From Pseudomonas sp. HOU2 (lineage in GTDB: Bacteria; Pseudomonadota; Gammaproteobacteria; Pseudomonadales; Pseudomonadaceae), in NCBI RefSeq assembly GCF_040729435.1, contig NZ_CP160398.1, positions 3,100,001 through 3,164,000 on the forward strand: DNA of 64,000 nt, written 5' to 3'. The notes below the pieces were generated by a model. The model had not been told where the DNA came from. It worked only from the letters and a program-made list of their open reading frames with translations, and did not search any database. A program made the position numbers and the translations under genes. Positions 1 to 9,216 of this stretch are shown in pieces; position 1 is the stretch's first letter, and every line of letters begins with the position of its first letter.

Positions 1-381
1 ATGACCAAGACCGTTATCACCAGCGACAAGGCCCCAGCCGCCATCGGTACCTACTCTCAGGCGATCAAGGCCGGCAACACTGTCTACATGTCGGGTCAGA
101 TCCCCCTGGACCCAAAGACCATGGAACTGGTTGAAGGCTTCGAAGCCCAGACCGTCCAGGTGTTCGAGAACCTCAAAGCCGTGGCTGAAGCCGCTGGCGG
201 TTCGTTCAAGGACATCGTCAAGCTGAACATCTTCCTCACCGACCTGAGCCACTTCGCCAAGGTCAACGAGATCATGGGCAAGTACTTCGATCAGCCGTAC
301 CCGGCTCGCGCCGCCATCGGCGTTGCTGCCCTGCCGAAAGGTTCGCAAGTCGAAATGGATGCCATCCTGGTCATCGAGTAA
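1..381 (+). CDS. ridA: RidA family reactive enamine/imine deaminase
   Basis: This 126-residue protein has the full length of the RidA/YjgF family. The family hydrolyses reactive 2-aminoacrylate and related enamines released by PLP enzymes such as threonine dehydratase, in the cytoplasm. The substrate-binding arginine is visible as R103 in the segment [16 protein letters not shown], and E118 follows in QVEMDAI. The N-terminal segment [11 protein letters not shown] is also typical. The ATG is the first base of the window, so the ribosome binding site and upstream neighbour cannot be seen; in Pseudomonas the usual neighbour is spoT. Identification is confident from family motifs and length. Confidence 0.95.
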   Translation: MTKTVITSDKAPAAIGTYSQAIKAGNTVYMSGQIPLDPKTMELVEGFEAQTVQVFENLKAVAEAAGGSFKDIVKLNIFLTDLSHFAKVNEIMGKYFDQPYPARAAIGVAALPKGSQVEMDAILVIE

Positions 382-454
382 TGCATACGGCGCAGCCTTC
401 AAACGCTGCGCCGACTGCTCTGCGGTAAAGAAAAGGTTTTGAAAGGATTCCACC

Positions 455-1195
455 ATGCGCAAAGCGTTTGCTCTCTCGCTGCTCGCCATTTTCCTCGGCG
501 GCTGTGCCAGCGACCCCGCCGACCGTGACATCAGCGGCACCTGGATCAACCAGGTGGCGATCGACGCTGCTGCCAAGGGCGGCCCCCTGCGCGAAGCGCT
601 TCAGGCCTATGGCCCGAACCTGGAGTGGGACGTCAACACCAAGGCCGGTCAGGCCCGCTACACCAACGGTTTCGAGAACGTCGAAGGACGGCTGCAGGGC
701 GAACAGTCCGGCGCCTGGAAAGTCGACTTCTATGGCAGCTCCGGCAGTGAGCTGAAACGCGATGGCGGCCGGATGAAACAAGCCGCCACCGAAAACGAAC
801 CCGACCAGTTGTTCGACCGCGCGCAAATCCCAGTGCCGGAAGGCGCACCGATTGGCGCCAGCTTCGAACGCGCACTGTATTCAGCCTACCTGGGCGGCAG
901 CTGGAAGATTGCCAGCGGCGACGGCGAAGGCAACACCGTGCAGTTCCAGGCCGATGGCCAGGTCTCCGGCCTGCCCGGCGCCGACCGCTATGCCCTGTGC
1001 CTGGCAGGCGACTGCGCCTCGATGAACAGCGACCACGACAGCATGTGGCTGCAACTCAACGGCCAGGGCAACAACTGGATCTTTGCCCGCAAAGGCAAGG
1101 CGCTGGAGATCTTCCAGGCGGTGAACAGCGCACTGGCGGATGAAATGCCGCAGTTCACCCCGGGTGAGCGCAAGTGGTTGCTTGAGAAGCAGTAA
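455..1195 (+). CDS. Putative outer-membrane lipoprotein, unknown function
   Basis: This 246-residue protein begins with a lipoprotein signal peptide ending in the lipobox LGGC, with the lipidated Cys near residue 17. The mature part starts ASDPADRDISGTW and is soluble-looking with no further membrane segment. A repeated Gly/Trp beta-strand pattern (SGTW, SGAWKVDFYG, LGGSWKIASGDGEG) suggests a lipocalin-like or META-like beta structure, but that is inference. A ribosome binding site (GAAAGGA) precedes the ATG. It stands alone between ridA and a REPIN element. I do not recognise a named family. Confidence 0.8.
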   Translation: MRKAFALSLLAIFLGGCASDPADRDISGTWINQVAIDAAAKGGPLREALQAYGPNLEWDVNTKAGQARYTNGFENVEGRLQGEQSGAWKVDFYGSSGSELKRDGGRMKQAATENEPDQLFDRAQIPVPEGAPIGASFERALYSAYLGGSWKIASGDGEGNTVQFQADGQVSGLPGADRYALCLAGDCASMNSDHDSMWLQLNGQGNNWIFARKGKALEIFQAVNSALADEMPQFTPGERKWLLEKQ

Positions 1196-1219
1196 CCGCG
1201 CCTGAGAACAATATGACCC

Positions 1220-1309
1220 TGTGGGAGCGGGCTTGCCCGCGATGAGGCCATCAGACTCGACGCTTTAGTTGACTGCCAGGCCGCCATCGCGGGCAAGCCC
1301 GCTCCCACA
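1220..1309. repeat. REPIN, family B (gggagcgggcttgcccgc)
   Basis: Two inverted copies of a roughly 25-base palindromic REP unit (tgtgggagcgggcttgcccg and its reverse complement) flank a 40-base spacer. This is the classic REPIN arrangement mobilised by RAYT transposases in fluorescent pseudomonads. It lies between the lipoprotein gene and the convergent SDR gene and could act as a bidirectional transcription stop. Related copies lie at 9217-9283 and 62007-62097. Confidence 0.9.
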
Positions 1310-1330
1310 GTGGTTTGTGGCGTTAGAAGG

Positions 1331-2188
1331 TCAGCATTTGCCTTCAAGAATCGCCGCATAACCTTCGCGATAACTCGGATACTTCGGTGTCCAGCCCAGC
1401 GCCTTCGCCCGGGCATTGCTGCAGCGCTTGCTGCCGGTGCGGCGTACGCTGGCGTCTTCCGCCCAATCGGTGACACCCAGATACTCGCGCAACCAGGCGA
1501 CCACCTCGGCCAACGGTGCAGGCGCGTCGTCCACACCGATATAGATATCCTGCAATGGCTCGCCGCGATGAGCCGCCTGCAGCAGAAACGCCATCAGCCC
1601 TGCTGCGTCATCAGCGTGAATGCGATTGCCGTACAGCGGCGGCTCGACCGCCACCCGATAACCGCGACGCACCTGGGTCAACAGCCATTCACGACCCGGA
1701 CCGTAAATGCCGGTCAGGCGCACGATGCTCGCCGGGATACCGCTGTTCAGCGCCACTTGCTCGGCCTCAAGCATCACGCGCCCGGAGTATCCGCTGGCGA
1801 CGGTCGCTGAATGCTCGTCGACCCATTCCCCTTCCTGCTGCCCGTACACGCTGCTGCTGGAAACGAAGATCAGCCGATCAGGCGTCTGCCCGTAGTCGTC
1901 CAACCAACTCAGTACATTCTGCAAACCCTGCACGTAAGCCGCACGATAACCGGCCTCATCGTGATCGGTGGCCGCCGCGCAATACACCAGGTAATCCACC
2001 GCTCCGAACGGCCAGTTTTCCGGGCAATCTTCCTTGAACAGGTCACCGGCGACGCCGATGACGCCATCCGGCAAACGCGAAACATCACGGCGCAGACCAT
2101 GCACCTCCCAGCCGGCGGCCAACAATTGCGTAGCCAGACGACTGCCGACGTCACCACAACCGGCAATCAAAACAGAAGGCGCGGACAT
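1331..2188 (-). CDS. NAD-dependent epimerase/dehydratase (atypical/extended SDR)
   Basis: The N-terminus carries a Rossmann dinucleotide-binding motif (VLIAGCGDVGSRLA, residues about 5-18), followed by an extended-SDR active-site pattern with SSSSVYG and YSGR. The C-terminal half includes GIYGPGREWL and RIHADDAAGLM, as in UDP-sugar epimerases and the YeeZ-like proteins of this fold. Length is 285 residues from the ATG at 2188; a longer start at 2227 would add 13 residues of poor Rossmann context. The substrate is not known. It runs convergently toward the REPIN at 1220-1309 and divergently from exbB. Cytoplasmic oxidoreductase or epimerase is a safe call, the reaction is not. Confidence 0.88.
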   Translation of the reverse strand: MSAPSVLIAGCGDVGSRLATQLLAAGWEVHGLRRDVSRLPDGVIGVAGDLFKEDCPENWPFGAVDYLVYCAAATDHDEAGYRAAYVQGLQNVLSWLDDYGQTPDRLIFVSSSSVYGQQEGEWVDEHSATVASGYSGRVMLEAEQVALNSGIPASIVRLTGIYGPGREWLLTQVRRGYRVAVEPPLYGNRIHADDAAGLMAFLLQAAHRGEPLQDIYIGVDDAPAPLAEVVAWLREYLGVTDWAEDASVRRTGSKRCSNARAKALGWTPKYPSYREGYAAILEGKC

Positions 2189-2280
2189 CAAAAAACTCCT
2201 GAACGAAAGGAACAGACTAGCCCTCACAAAGGACGAACGGCTAGCAATGAAGGAAAAAAAGAAACTCTATTACTTTTGTT

Positions 2281-2301
2281 AACAAGAATTACTTGCAATA
2301 A
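2281..2301. promoter_or_regulatory. Candidate Fur box upstream of exbB
   Basis: The segment aacaagaattacttgcaata resembles the Pseudomonas Fur operator (GAATTATTTGCAT-type core), with an inverted-repeat-like GAAT..TTGC arrangement. It lies about 75-95 bases before the exbB start, which is where Fur control of a TonB energising operon would be expected. The match is by eye and no score was computed. Confidence 0.5.
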
Positions 2302-2376
2302 TGCACCCCACTTTTGTTCTCGGCCTCACGAGGCCTGGAAGAGCATTACCGTTTTTCTACCTCAGGTCCGGCCAGC

Positions 2377-3327
2377 ATGACACGTAATCAAATCCCCGCT
2401 TCGCCAACCACACGACCTCGCGCCTTCAGCGCGGTGGCGGCCCTGCTGCTCAGCCTGATGCTGGCGCCGACCGCCGCCTTCGCTGATGCCCAGGCGCCAG
2501 CCGCCCCGGCTGCCACCGAACAACACGCACCTGCCGCCGCGCCAACCATCACCGACCCGGTGCAGGCGGTCGACGCCAGCCCGGCCGACGCGCCTGAAGT
2601 GCTCGAACCCGACAACACCTTGGGCATGGCCCACGACCTGTCGCCATGGGGCATGTACCAGAACGCCGACATCATCGTGAAAATCGTGATGATCGGCCTG
2701 GCCATCGCTTCCATCATCACCTGGACCATCTGGATCGCCAAAGGCTTCGAGCTGATGGGCGCCAAGCGTCGTCTGCGTGGTGAAATCGCTGCGCTGAAAA
2801 AAGCCGCGACCCTCAAGGAGGCCAGCGCCACTGCGGCGAAGGAAGGCACCCTCGCCAACCTGCTGGTGCACGACGCGCTCGAAGAGATGCGCCTGTCGGT
2901 CAACAGCCGCGAGAAAGAAGGCATCAAGGAACGCGTCAGCTTCCGTCTTGAGCGTCTGGTCGCAGCCTGTGGCCGCAACATGAGCAGCGGCACCGGCGTC
3001 CTCGCCACCATCGGCTCCACCGCGCCGTTCGTCGGCCTGTTCGGTACCGTATGGGGCATCATGAACAGCTTCATCGGCATCGCCAAGACCCAGACCACCA
3101 ACCTTGCCGTCGTGGCGCCGGGCATCGCCGAAGCCTTGCTCGCGACCGCGCTGGGCCTGGTTGCCGCAATTCCTGCGGTAGTCATCTACAACGTGTTCGC
3201 CCGCTCCATCGCCGGCTACAAAGCGCAGGTGTCCGACGCTTCGGCGCAGGTCCTGTTGCTGGTCAGCCGCGACCTCGACCACCAGCCTGAGCGCAGCTCG
3301 CAGCCGCACATGGTCAAAGTGGGGTAA
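2377..3327 (+). CDS. exbB: ExbB, TonB-system proton channel subunit
   Basis: ExbB is the inner-membrane scaffold of the ExbB-ExbD-TonB motor that uses the proton gradient to power outer-membrane siderophore and vitamin uptake. The 316-residue product has a cleavable signal peptide (about residues 17-37, ending AFA) and an Ala/Pro-rich periplasmic extension, the long form seen in pseudomonads. Three membrane segments follow, with the MotA/TolQ/ExbB signature TIGSTAPFVGLFGTVWGIM and the downstream LATALGLVAAIPAV. Start at 2377 was chosen because it gives a clean signal peptide; an in-frame ATG at 2314 adds 21 residues. It is first in the exbB-exbD-tonB operon, behind a candidate Fur box. Confidence 0.95.
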   Translation: MTRNQIPASPTTRPRAFSAVAALLLSLMLAPTAAFADAQAPAAPAATEQHAPAAAPTITDPVQAVDASPADAPEVLEPDNTLGMAHDLSPWGMYQNADIIVKIVMIGLAIASIITWTIWIAKGFELMGAKRRLRGEIAALKKAATLKEASATAAKEGTLANLLVHDALEEMRLSVNSREKEGIKERVSFRLERLVAACGRNMSSGTGVLATIGSTAPFVGLFGTVWGIMNSFIGIAKTQTTNLAVVAPGIAEALLATALGLVAAIPAVVIYNVFARSIAGYKAQVSDASAQVLLLVSRDLDHQPERSSQPHMVKVG

Positions 3328-3333
3328 TCGGCC

Positions 3334-3762
3334 ATGGGCCTGCATTTGAAAGAAGGCGCAGACGACGATCTGGCCGAGAACCACGAAATCAACGTCACGC
3401 CGTTCATCGACGTGATGCTGGTACTGCTGATCATCTTCATGGTGGCCGCGCCGCTGGCTACGGTGGACATCAAAGTCGACCTGCCGGCCTCGACCGCCAA
3501 ACCGGCGCCGCGCCCGGAGAAACCGGTGTTCCTCAGCGTAAAGGCTGATCAGCGCCTGTACATCGGTGACGACGAAGTCAACGCCGATACCCTTGGTGCC
3601 GTGCTCGACGCCAAGACCCAGGGCAAGAAAGACACCACCATCTTCTTCCAGGCCGACAAGGGCGTGGACTACGGCGACCTGATGAGCGTGATGGATAAAT
3701 TGCGCTCGGCCGGTTATCTGAAGGTCGGTCTGGTGGGCCTTGAGAGCGCAGCCAAGAAATGA
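3334..3762 (+). CDS. exbD: ExbD, TonB-system proton channel subunit
   Basis: This 142-residue protein has one N-terminal membrane segment (about residues 23-43) containing the proton-carrying aspartate in NVTPFIDVMLVLLIIFM, followed by a periplasmic domain. Those features define the ExbD/TolR family. It follows exbB by 6 bases and its last 4 bases overlap the start of tonB (ATGA), so translation is coupled. Together with ExbB it forms the stator unit that energises TonB. Confidence 0.95.
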   Translation: MGLHLKEGADDDLAENHEINVTPFIDVMLVLLIIFMVAAPLATVDIKVDLPASTAKPAPRPEKPVFLSVKADQRLYIGDDEVNADTLGAVLDAKTQGKKDTTIFFQADKGVDYGDLMSVMDKLRSAGYLKVGLVGLESAAKK

Positions 3763-4508
3763 TCACGACGCGCCATAAGCTGACGCGTTACAGCGGTAGC
3801 CTGGCCGTGGTGCTGGGCGTTCACGCGCTGGCCATTGCGCTGGCGCTGAACTGGACCGCCCGCCCGCCCATCGAACTGCCGCCGCAGGCAATGATGGTCG
3901 AGCTGGCACCGGTTCCGGCCCCGCCACCGCCTGCTCCGCCGAAAGTCGTCACACCGCCGCAGCCACCGGCTCCGGTCGAAGAGCTGCCGATTCCGAAACT
4001 GGCTGAAGCACCCAAGGCCGAGATTGCCGTACCGAAGCCGAAACCCAAGCCAAAGCCGAAACCGCAGCCGCCCAAACCGGTTGAGAAAAAACCGGAACCC
4101 GTGAAGGAAAAACCTTCCGAGGAAAAACCGGCCGACACGCAACCGACCCAGGCACCGACGGAGAAATCCGCCCAGCCGGCACCGGGCCCATCGCCAGCAC
4201 AAATGGCTGCCAAGGCCAGTTGGCAAGGTACCCTGCTCGCGCACCTGGCCAAGTACAAGAAGTACCCGGCCAGCGCTCAGGCACGAGGCAAGGAAGGCTT
4301 GAACCGTCTGCGCTTCGTGGTTGATGCCGAAGGCAATGTACTGTCGTTCGAACTGGTGGGCCGCTCCGGCAACGCCGATCTGGACCGGGCCACCCTGGAA
4401 ATGATCCGCCGCGCGCAACCGCTGCCCAAGCCACCGGCCGACATGCTGAACAACGGTTCGATCGAAATTGTCGCGCCGTTTGTGTACTCGCTTGAACGTC
4501 GTCGCTAA
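3759..4508 (+). CDS. tonB: TonB, periplasm-spanning energy transducer
   Basis: TonB carries energy from ExbB-ExbD to outer-membrane receptors. The 249-residue protein has a short cytoplasmic start, one membrane segment (about residues 13-31), a long proline/lysine-rich spacer with a run of Lys-Pro repeats (around residues 93-125), and a C-terminal TonB domain (about residues 150-249) with YPASAQARGKEGLNRLRFVV. The spacer is long enough to reach across the periplasm. It overlaps exbD by 4 bases and ends just before a REP pair at 4520. Confidence 0.95.
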   Translation: MITTRHKLTRYSGSLAVVLGVHALAIALALNWTARPPIELPPQAMMVELAPVPAPPPPAPPKVVTPPQPPAPVEELPIPKLAEAPKAEIAVPKPKPKPKPKPQPPKPVEKKPEPVKEKPSEEKPADTQPTQAPTEKSAQPAPGPSPAQMAAKASWQGTLLAHLAKYKKYPASAQARGKEGLNRLRFVVDAEGNVLSFELVGRSGNADLDRATLEMIRRAQPLPKPPADMLNNGSIEIVAPFVYSLERRR

Positions 4509-4519
4509 GTAGCAAGATC

Positions 4520-4593
4520 AAAAGATCGCAGCCTTCGGCAGCTCCTACAGGTACACATTCCCCTGTAGGACCTGCCGAAGGCTGCGATCTTTT
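4520..4593. repeat. REPIN, family A (gatcgcagccttcggcagctcc)
   Basis: Two inverted arms of about 32 bases (aaaagatcgcagccttcggc... and its complement ...gctgcgatctttt) are separated by about 10 bases. It follows the tonB stop within 12 bases, and the stem with a trailing T run could act as the operon terminator. Related pairs occur at 53748-53824 and 59044-59118, and a single arm at 10022-10053. Confidence 0.9.
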
Positions 4594-4718
4594 GCTTTCA
4601 GTTCATCCATACACGGCAAACCCACATTGCCCGGTGTCGCATTCCTCACTCAGTCTGATAACGTGCGTCTATCGATTGCAGCCGTTATGCTTGGCCCGCA
4701 ACTTCATGGACGCTCGCT

Positions 4719-5648
4719 ATGACCCTCACAGAATTACGCTACATCGTTACCCTCGCCCAAGAGCAGCACTTCGGCCACGCCGCCGAGCGTTGCCACGTCA
4801 GCCAGCCGACCCTGTCGGTGGGCGTGAAAAAACTTGAAGACGAACTCGGTGTGCTGATTTTCGAGCGCAGCAAAAGCGCCGTGCGCCTGACCCCGGTCGG
4901 TGAAGGCATCGTCGCCCAGGCGCAGAAAGTCCTGGAGCAGGCGCAAGGCATCCGTGAACTGGCCCAGGCCGGCAAGAACCAGCTGACCGCACCGCTGAAA
5001 GTCGGCGCGATCTACACCGTCGGGCCGTACCTGTTCCCGCACCTGATTCCGCAACTGCACCGGGTCGCCCCGCAGATGCCGTTGTACATCGAAGAAAACT
5101 TCACCCACGTGCTGCGCGACAAGCTGCGCAACGGCGAGCTCGACGCGATCATCATCGCCCTGCCGTTCAACGAAGCCGACGTGCTGACCCTGCCGCTCTA
5201 CGACGAGCCGTTCTACGTGCTGATGCCGGCCCAGCACCCATGGACGCAAAAAGAATCCATCGACCCGGGCCTGCTCAACGACAAGAGCCTGCTGCTGCTC
5301 GGCGAAGGCCACTGCTTCCGCGATCAGGTGCTTGAGGCCTGCCCGACCCTGACCAAGGGCAACGACGGCGCCAAGCACACCACGGTGGAATCCAGCTCGC
5401 TGGAAACCATCCGTCACATGGTCGCGTCCGGTCTGGGTATCTCGATCCTGCCGCTGTCGGCGGTGGACAGCCATCACTACGCCCCGGGCGTGATCGAAGT
5501 ACGGCCGCTGTCGGCGCCGGTCCCATTCCGCACCGTGGCGATTGCCTGGCGCGCCAGCTTCCCGCGGCCGAAAGCCATCGAGATCCTCGCCGACTCCGTT
5601 CGCCTGTGTTCGGTGGCCAAGCCCGCCGCGCCGGTTACGGCCGGTTAA
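4719..5648 (+). CDS. oxyR: OxyR, LysR-type peroxide-sensing regulator
   Basis: This 309-residue LysR-type regulator has an N-terminal winged helix (residues 1-60, HFGHAAERCHVSQPTLSVGVKK) and a C-terminal sensing domain. The peroxide-sensing disulfide pair falls at C199 and C208 in GEGHCFRDQVLEAC, the same positions as in E. coli OxyR, so the assignment is firm. It activates catalase, alkyl hydroperoxide reductase and related genes. recG follows 9 bases downstream, the usual Pseudomonas arrangement. About 125 bases between the upstream REPIN and the start hold its promoter. Confidence 0.97.
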   Translation: MTLTELRYIVTLAQEQHFGHAAERCHVSQPTLSVGVKKLEDELGVLIFERSKSAVRLTPVGEGIVAQAQKVLEQAQGIRELAQAGKNQLTAPLKVGAIYTVGPYLFPHLIPQLHRVAPQMPLYIEENFTHVLRDKLRNGELDAIIIALPFNEADVLTLPLYDEPFYVLMPAQHPWTQKESIDPGLLNDKSLLLLGEGHCFRDQVLEACPTLTKGNDGAKHTTVESSSLETIRHMVASGLGISILPLSAVDSHHYAPGVIEVRPLSAPVPFRTVAIAWRASFPRPKAIEILADSVRLCSVAKPAAPVTAG

Positions 5649-5657
5649 GCGAGCGTC

Positions 5658-7733
5658 ATGACTGAGCTGTCGCAAGTGTCGGTGACGGCACTCAAGGGTG
5701 TCGGCGAAGCCATGGCCGAGAAACTGGCCAAGGTCGGCCTGGAAAACCTCCAGGACGTGCTGTTTCACCTGCCGCTGCGTTATCAGGATCGCACCCGCGT
5801 GGTGCCGATCGGCCACTTGCGACCGGGCCAGGACGCGGTGGTCGAAGGCACCGTCAGCGGTGCCGACGTGGTCATGGGCCGGCGGCGCAGCCTCGTCGTG
5901 CGCATGCAGGATGGCACCGGTGGCCTGAGCCTGCGCTTCTACCATTTCAGCAATGCGCAGAAAGAAGGCCTCAAGCGCGGCACGCGGATTCGCTGCTACG
6001 GCGAAGTGCGCCCCGGCGCCTCGGGGCTGGAAATCTACCACCCGGAATACCGCGCCATCACCGGTGACGAACCGCCGCCCGTGGATGAAACCCTGACCCC
6101 GGTCTACCCGCTCACCGAAGGCCTGACCCAACAGCGCCTGCGTCAGTTGTGCATGCAGACTCTGACGCTGCTAAAGCCGAACACTCTGCCCGACTGGTTG
6201 CCGACCGAACAGGCCCGCGACTACCAACTGGCGCCGCTGGCCGATGCGATCCGCTACCTGCACAACCCGCCCGCCGATGCTGATGTCGATGAGCTGGCAC
6301 TCGGTCATCACTGGGCGCAGCATCGCCTCGCGTTCGAAGAACTGCTGACCCATCAACTGTCGCAACAACGCCTGCGCGAAAGCATGCGTTCCCTGCGCGC
6401 GCCAGCGATGCCGAAAGCGACGAAGCTGCCGCCGAAGTATCTGGCCAACCTCGGCTTCAACCCGACCGGCGCCCAGCAACGCGTGGGCAACGAAATCGCC
6501 TACGACCTCAGCCAGCACGAACCGATGCTGCGCCTGATTCAGGGCGACGTTGGCGCGGGCAAAACCGTGGTCGCCGCCCTCGCGGCGCTGCAAGCGCTGG
6601 AAGCGGGTTATCAGGTCGCGCTGATGGCGCCGACCGAGATCCTCGCCGAACAGCACTTCATCACCTTCAAGCGCTGGCTCGAACCGCTGGGCATCGACGT
6701 CGCGTGGCTGGCCGGCAAGCTTAAAGGCAAAAACCGCGTCGCCGCACTGGAACAGATCGTCAGCGGCACACCGATGGTGGTCGGCACTCACGCGTTGTTC
6801 CAGGACGAAGTGCAGTTCAAGAATCTGGCACTGGTGATCATCGACGAACAACACCGCTTCGGCGTGCAGCAACGTCTGGCGCTGCGGCAGAAAGGCGTCG
6901 GCGGGCGCATGTGCCCGCACCAACTGATCATGACCGCCACGCCGATCCCGCGCACGCTGGCGATGAGCGCCTACGCCGACCTCGACACCTCGATCCTCGA
7001 CGAACTGCCGCCCGGTCGAACCCCGGTCAACACCGTGCTGGTCACCGACACCCGCCGCGTCGAAGTCATCGAACGGGTGCGCAGCGCCTGCGCCGAGGGA
7101 CGTCAGGCTTATTGGGTGTGCACGCTGATCGAAGAGTCGGAAGAGCTGACCTGTCAGGCCGCCGAAACCACGTTCGAAGACCTCACCGCCGCCCTCGGCG
7201 AGCTGAAAGTCGGGCTGATCCACGGGCGCATGAAGCCTGCCGAAAAAGCCGCGGTGATGGCCGAGTTCAAGGCCGGCAACCTGCAACTGCTGGTCGCCAC
7301 CACCGTGATTGAAGTCGGCGTGGACGTACCCAACGCCAGCCTGATGATCATTGAAAACCCCGAGCGCCTCGGCCTCGCGCAGTTGCACCAGTTGCGCGGT
7401 CGCGTCGGCCGGGGCAGCGCGGTCAGCCATTGCGTGCTGCTCTACCATCCGCCACTGTCGCAGATCGGCCGTCAGCGCCTGGGCATCATGCGCGAGACCA
7501 ACGACGGTTTCGTCATCGCCGAAAAAGACCTCGAACTGCGCGGCCCCGGCGAAATGCTCGGCACCCGTCAGACCGGCCTGCTGCAATTCAAGGTCGCCGA
7601 CCTGATGCGCGACGCCGACTTGCTGCCCGCCGTGCGCGATGCCGCGCAAGCGCTGCTGGAACGCTGGCCAACCCACGTCAGCCCATTGCTCGACCGCTGG
7701 TTGCGCCATGGGCAGCAATACGGCCAAGTGTGA
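5658..7733 (+). CDS. recG: RecG, branched-DNA helicase
   Basis: RecG is an ATP-dependent helicase that reverses stalled forks and processes Holliday junctions and R-loops. The 691-residue product has the N-terminal wedge/OB domain (about residues 60-150, VVMGRRRSLVVRMQDGTG), Walker A GDVGAGKT at residues 296-303, the DEQH box at 396-399, the motif TATPIPRTLAM, and the C-terminal helicase half with QLRGRVGRG. Length matches the family. It is transcribed with oxyR upstream and probably is in one unit with it. Confidence 0.97.
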   Translation: MTELSQVSVTALKGVGEAMAEKLAKVGLENLQDVLFHLPLRYQDRTRVVPIGHLRPGQDAVVEGTVSGADVVMGRRRSLVVRMQDGTGGLSLRFYHFSNAQKEGLKRGTRIRCYGEVRPGASGLEIYHPEYRAITGDEPPPVDETLTPVYPLTEGLTQQRLRQLCMQTLTLLKPNTLPDWLPTEQARDYQLAPLADAIRYLHNPPADADVDELALGHHWAQHRLAFEELLTHQLSQQRLRESMRSLRAPAMPKATKLPPKYLANLGFNPTGAQQRVGNEIAYDLSQHEPMLRLIQGDVGAGKTVVAALAALQALEAGYQVALMAPTEILAEQHFITFKRWLEPLGIDVAWLAGKLKGKNRVAALEQIVSGTPMVVGTHALFQDEVQFKNLALVIIDEQHRFGVQQRLALRQKGVGGRMCPHQLIMTATPIPRTLAMSAYADLDTSILDELPPGRTPVNTVLVTDTRRVEVIERVRSACAEGRQAYWVCTLIEESEELTCQAAETTFEDLTAALGELKVGLIHGRMKPAEKAAVMAEFKAGNLQLLVATTVIEVGVDVPNASLMIIENPERLGLAQLHQLRGRVGRGSAVSHCVLLYHPPLSQIGRQRLGIMRETNDGFVIAEKDLELRGPGEMLGTRQTGLLQFKVADLMRDADLLPAVRDAAQALLERWPTHVSPLLDRWLRHGQQYGQV

Positions 7734-7812
7734 GCACCGTCGCAGTTTGTGCAGGATCGTTCCGACAGAGCTGGTTATACTCCTGCCATTGTTTCAAAAA
7801 CGGATACAGACC

Positions 7813-9213
7813 ATGACTGACGCAGCTCTCGCCCCCGAACTCCCGCACGCGCCGTCTGTAATTCGGCTGCTGCTCGGCAAGCTGGGGATCGCCTACGAAG
7901 AAGTGCTCGATCACCACGGCCTCAACGCTTCGCGCAAGGTACAAGCCGTGCTGCTGGACGACGCCGTGGGCGCGCTGATGGTGCTGTTTCCGCAGAGCCA
8001 GTTGCTCGACCTCAACCGCCTCGCCGAACTCACTGGCAGGCGCCTGACCGCCGTGTCCACCGAGCGTCTGGAAAAGATGCTCGGCAAACACAGCCTGAGC
8101 CTGCTGCCGGGCCTGCCGGCACTGACCAGTTCGCCGTGCCTCTACGAAGAAAGCTTGCTGCGCGAGCCGAAGCTGCTGATCAACTCCGGCGAGCCGGGCG
8201 TGCTGCTGGAGATCACCAGCGAAGCCTTCAAGACCATGCTGACCAAGGCCAGCGCCGCCAACTTCGGCGAAGCCCTGAGCAGCATCCGCCCGAACCTCGA
8301 CCGCCCGGACGATGACCGCGAGGAAATCACCCAGGCCGTGCAGGCGTTCACTGCACGCCGGATCCAGCAGCGTCTGGAAGCGACCATCGAGATTCCACCC
8401 CTGGCCGAAACCGCGCAAAAAATCATCAAGCTGCGGGTCGACCCCAACGCCACCATCGATGACATCACCGGCGTGGTCGAAACCGACCCGGCGCTGGCTG
8501 CACAAGTGGTGAGCTGGGCGGCGTCGCCGTACTACGCCTCGCCGGGCAAGATCCGTTCGGTGGAAGACGCGATCGTCCGCGTGCTCGGTTTCGATCTGGT
8601 GATCAACCTCGCCCTGGGCCTGGCCCTCGGCAAGACCCTGAGCCTGCCGAAAGACCACCCGCAACACACCACGCCGTACTGGCAGCAGTCGATCTACACC
8701 GCCGCCGTCATCGAAGGCCTGACCCGCGCCATGCCGCGCGCCCAGCGCCCGGAAGCCGGCCTGACCTATCTGGCCGGTCTGCTGCACAACTTCGGCTACC
8801 TGCTGCTGGCCCACGTGTTCCCGCCGCACTTCTCGCTGATCTGCCGCCACCTGGAGGTCAACCCGCACCTGTGCCACAGCTACATCGAGCAGCACCTGCT
8901 GGGCATCAGCCGCGAACAGATCGGCTCGTGGCTGATGCGCTACTGGGACATGCCCGATGAACTGGCCACCGCCCTGCGCTTCCAGCACGACCCAAGCTAC
9001 GACGGCGCCTACGCCGAATACCCGAACCTCGTCTGCCTGGCCGTACGCCTGCTGCGCAGCCGCGGCATCGGCTCCGGCCCCGACGAAGACATCCCCGACG
9101 CCCTGCTCGAACGCGTCGGCCTGACCCGCGACAAAGCCAACGACGTGGTCAGCAAAGTGCTTGAGGCTGAAGTCCTACTGCGTGAGCTGGCTTCGCAGTT
9201 CAGCCAGGCCTGA
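7813..9213 (+). CDS. YbaK-like deacylase domain plus HDOD signalling protein
   Basis: The 466-residue product combines two parts. Residues 1-150 resemble the YbaK/ProRS-associated aminoacyl-tRNA deacylase fold (LGIAYEEVLDHHG, LLDDAVGALMVLFP). Residues about 190-400 form an HDOD domain (DPALAAQVVSWAASPYYASPGKI, LLHNFGYLLLAHVFPPH), a metal-less HD relative found in bacterial signalling proteins. No output domain is seen. Start at 7813 was chosen because it follows a ribosome-binding-like stretch; an in-frame ORF extends upstream to 7639 into the recG end. Function is unknown; a regulatory role is inferred from HDOD relatives. Confidence 0.82.
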   Translation: MTDAALAPELPHAPSVIRLLLGKLGIAYEEVLDHHGLNASRKVQAVLLDDAVGALMVLFPQSQLLDLNRLAELTGRRLTAVSTERLEKMLGKHSLSLLPGLPALTSSPCLYEESLLREPKLLINSGEPGVLLEITSEAFKTMLTKASAANFGEALSSIRPNLDRPDDDREEITQAVQAFTARRIQQRLEATIEIPPLAETAQKIIKLRVDPNATIDDITGVVETDPALAAQVVSWAASPYYASPGKIRSVEDAIVRVLGFDLVINLALGLALGKTLSLPKDHPQHTTPYWQQSIYTAAVIEGLTRAMPRAQRPEAGLTYLAGLLHNFGYLLLAHVFPPHFSLICRHLEVNPHLCHSYIEQHLLGISREQIGSWLMRYWDMPDELATALRFQHDPSYDGAYAEYPNLVCLAVRLLRSRGIGSGPDEDIPDALLERVGLTRDKANDVVSKVLEAEVLLRELASQFSQA

Positions 9214-9216
9214 AAA

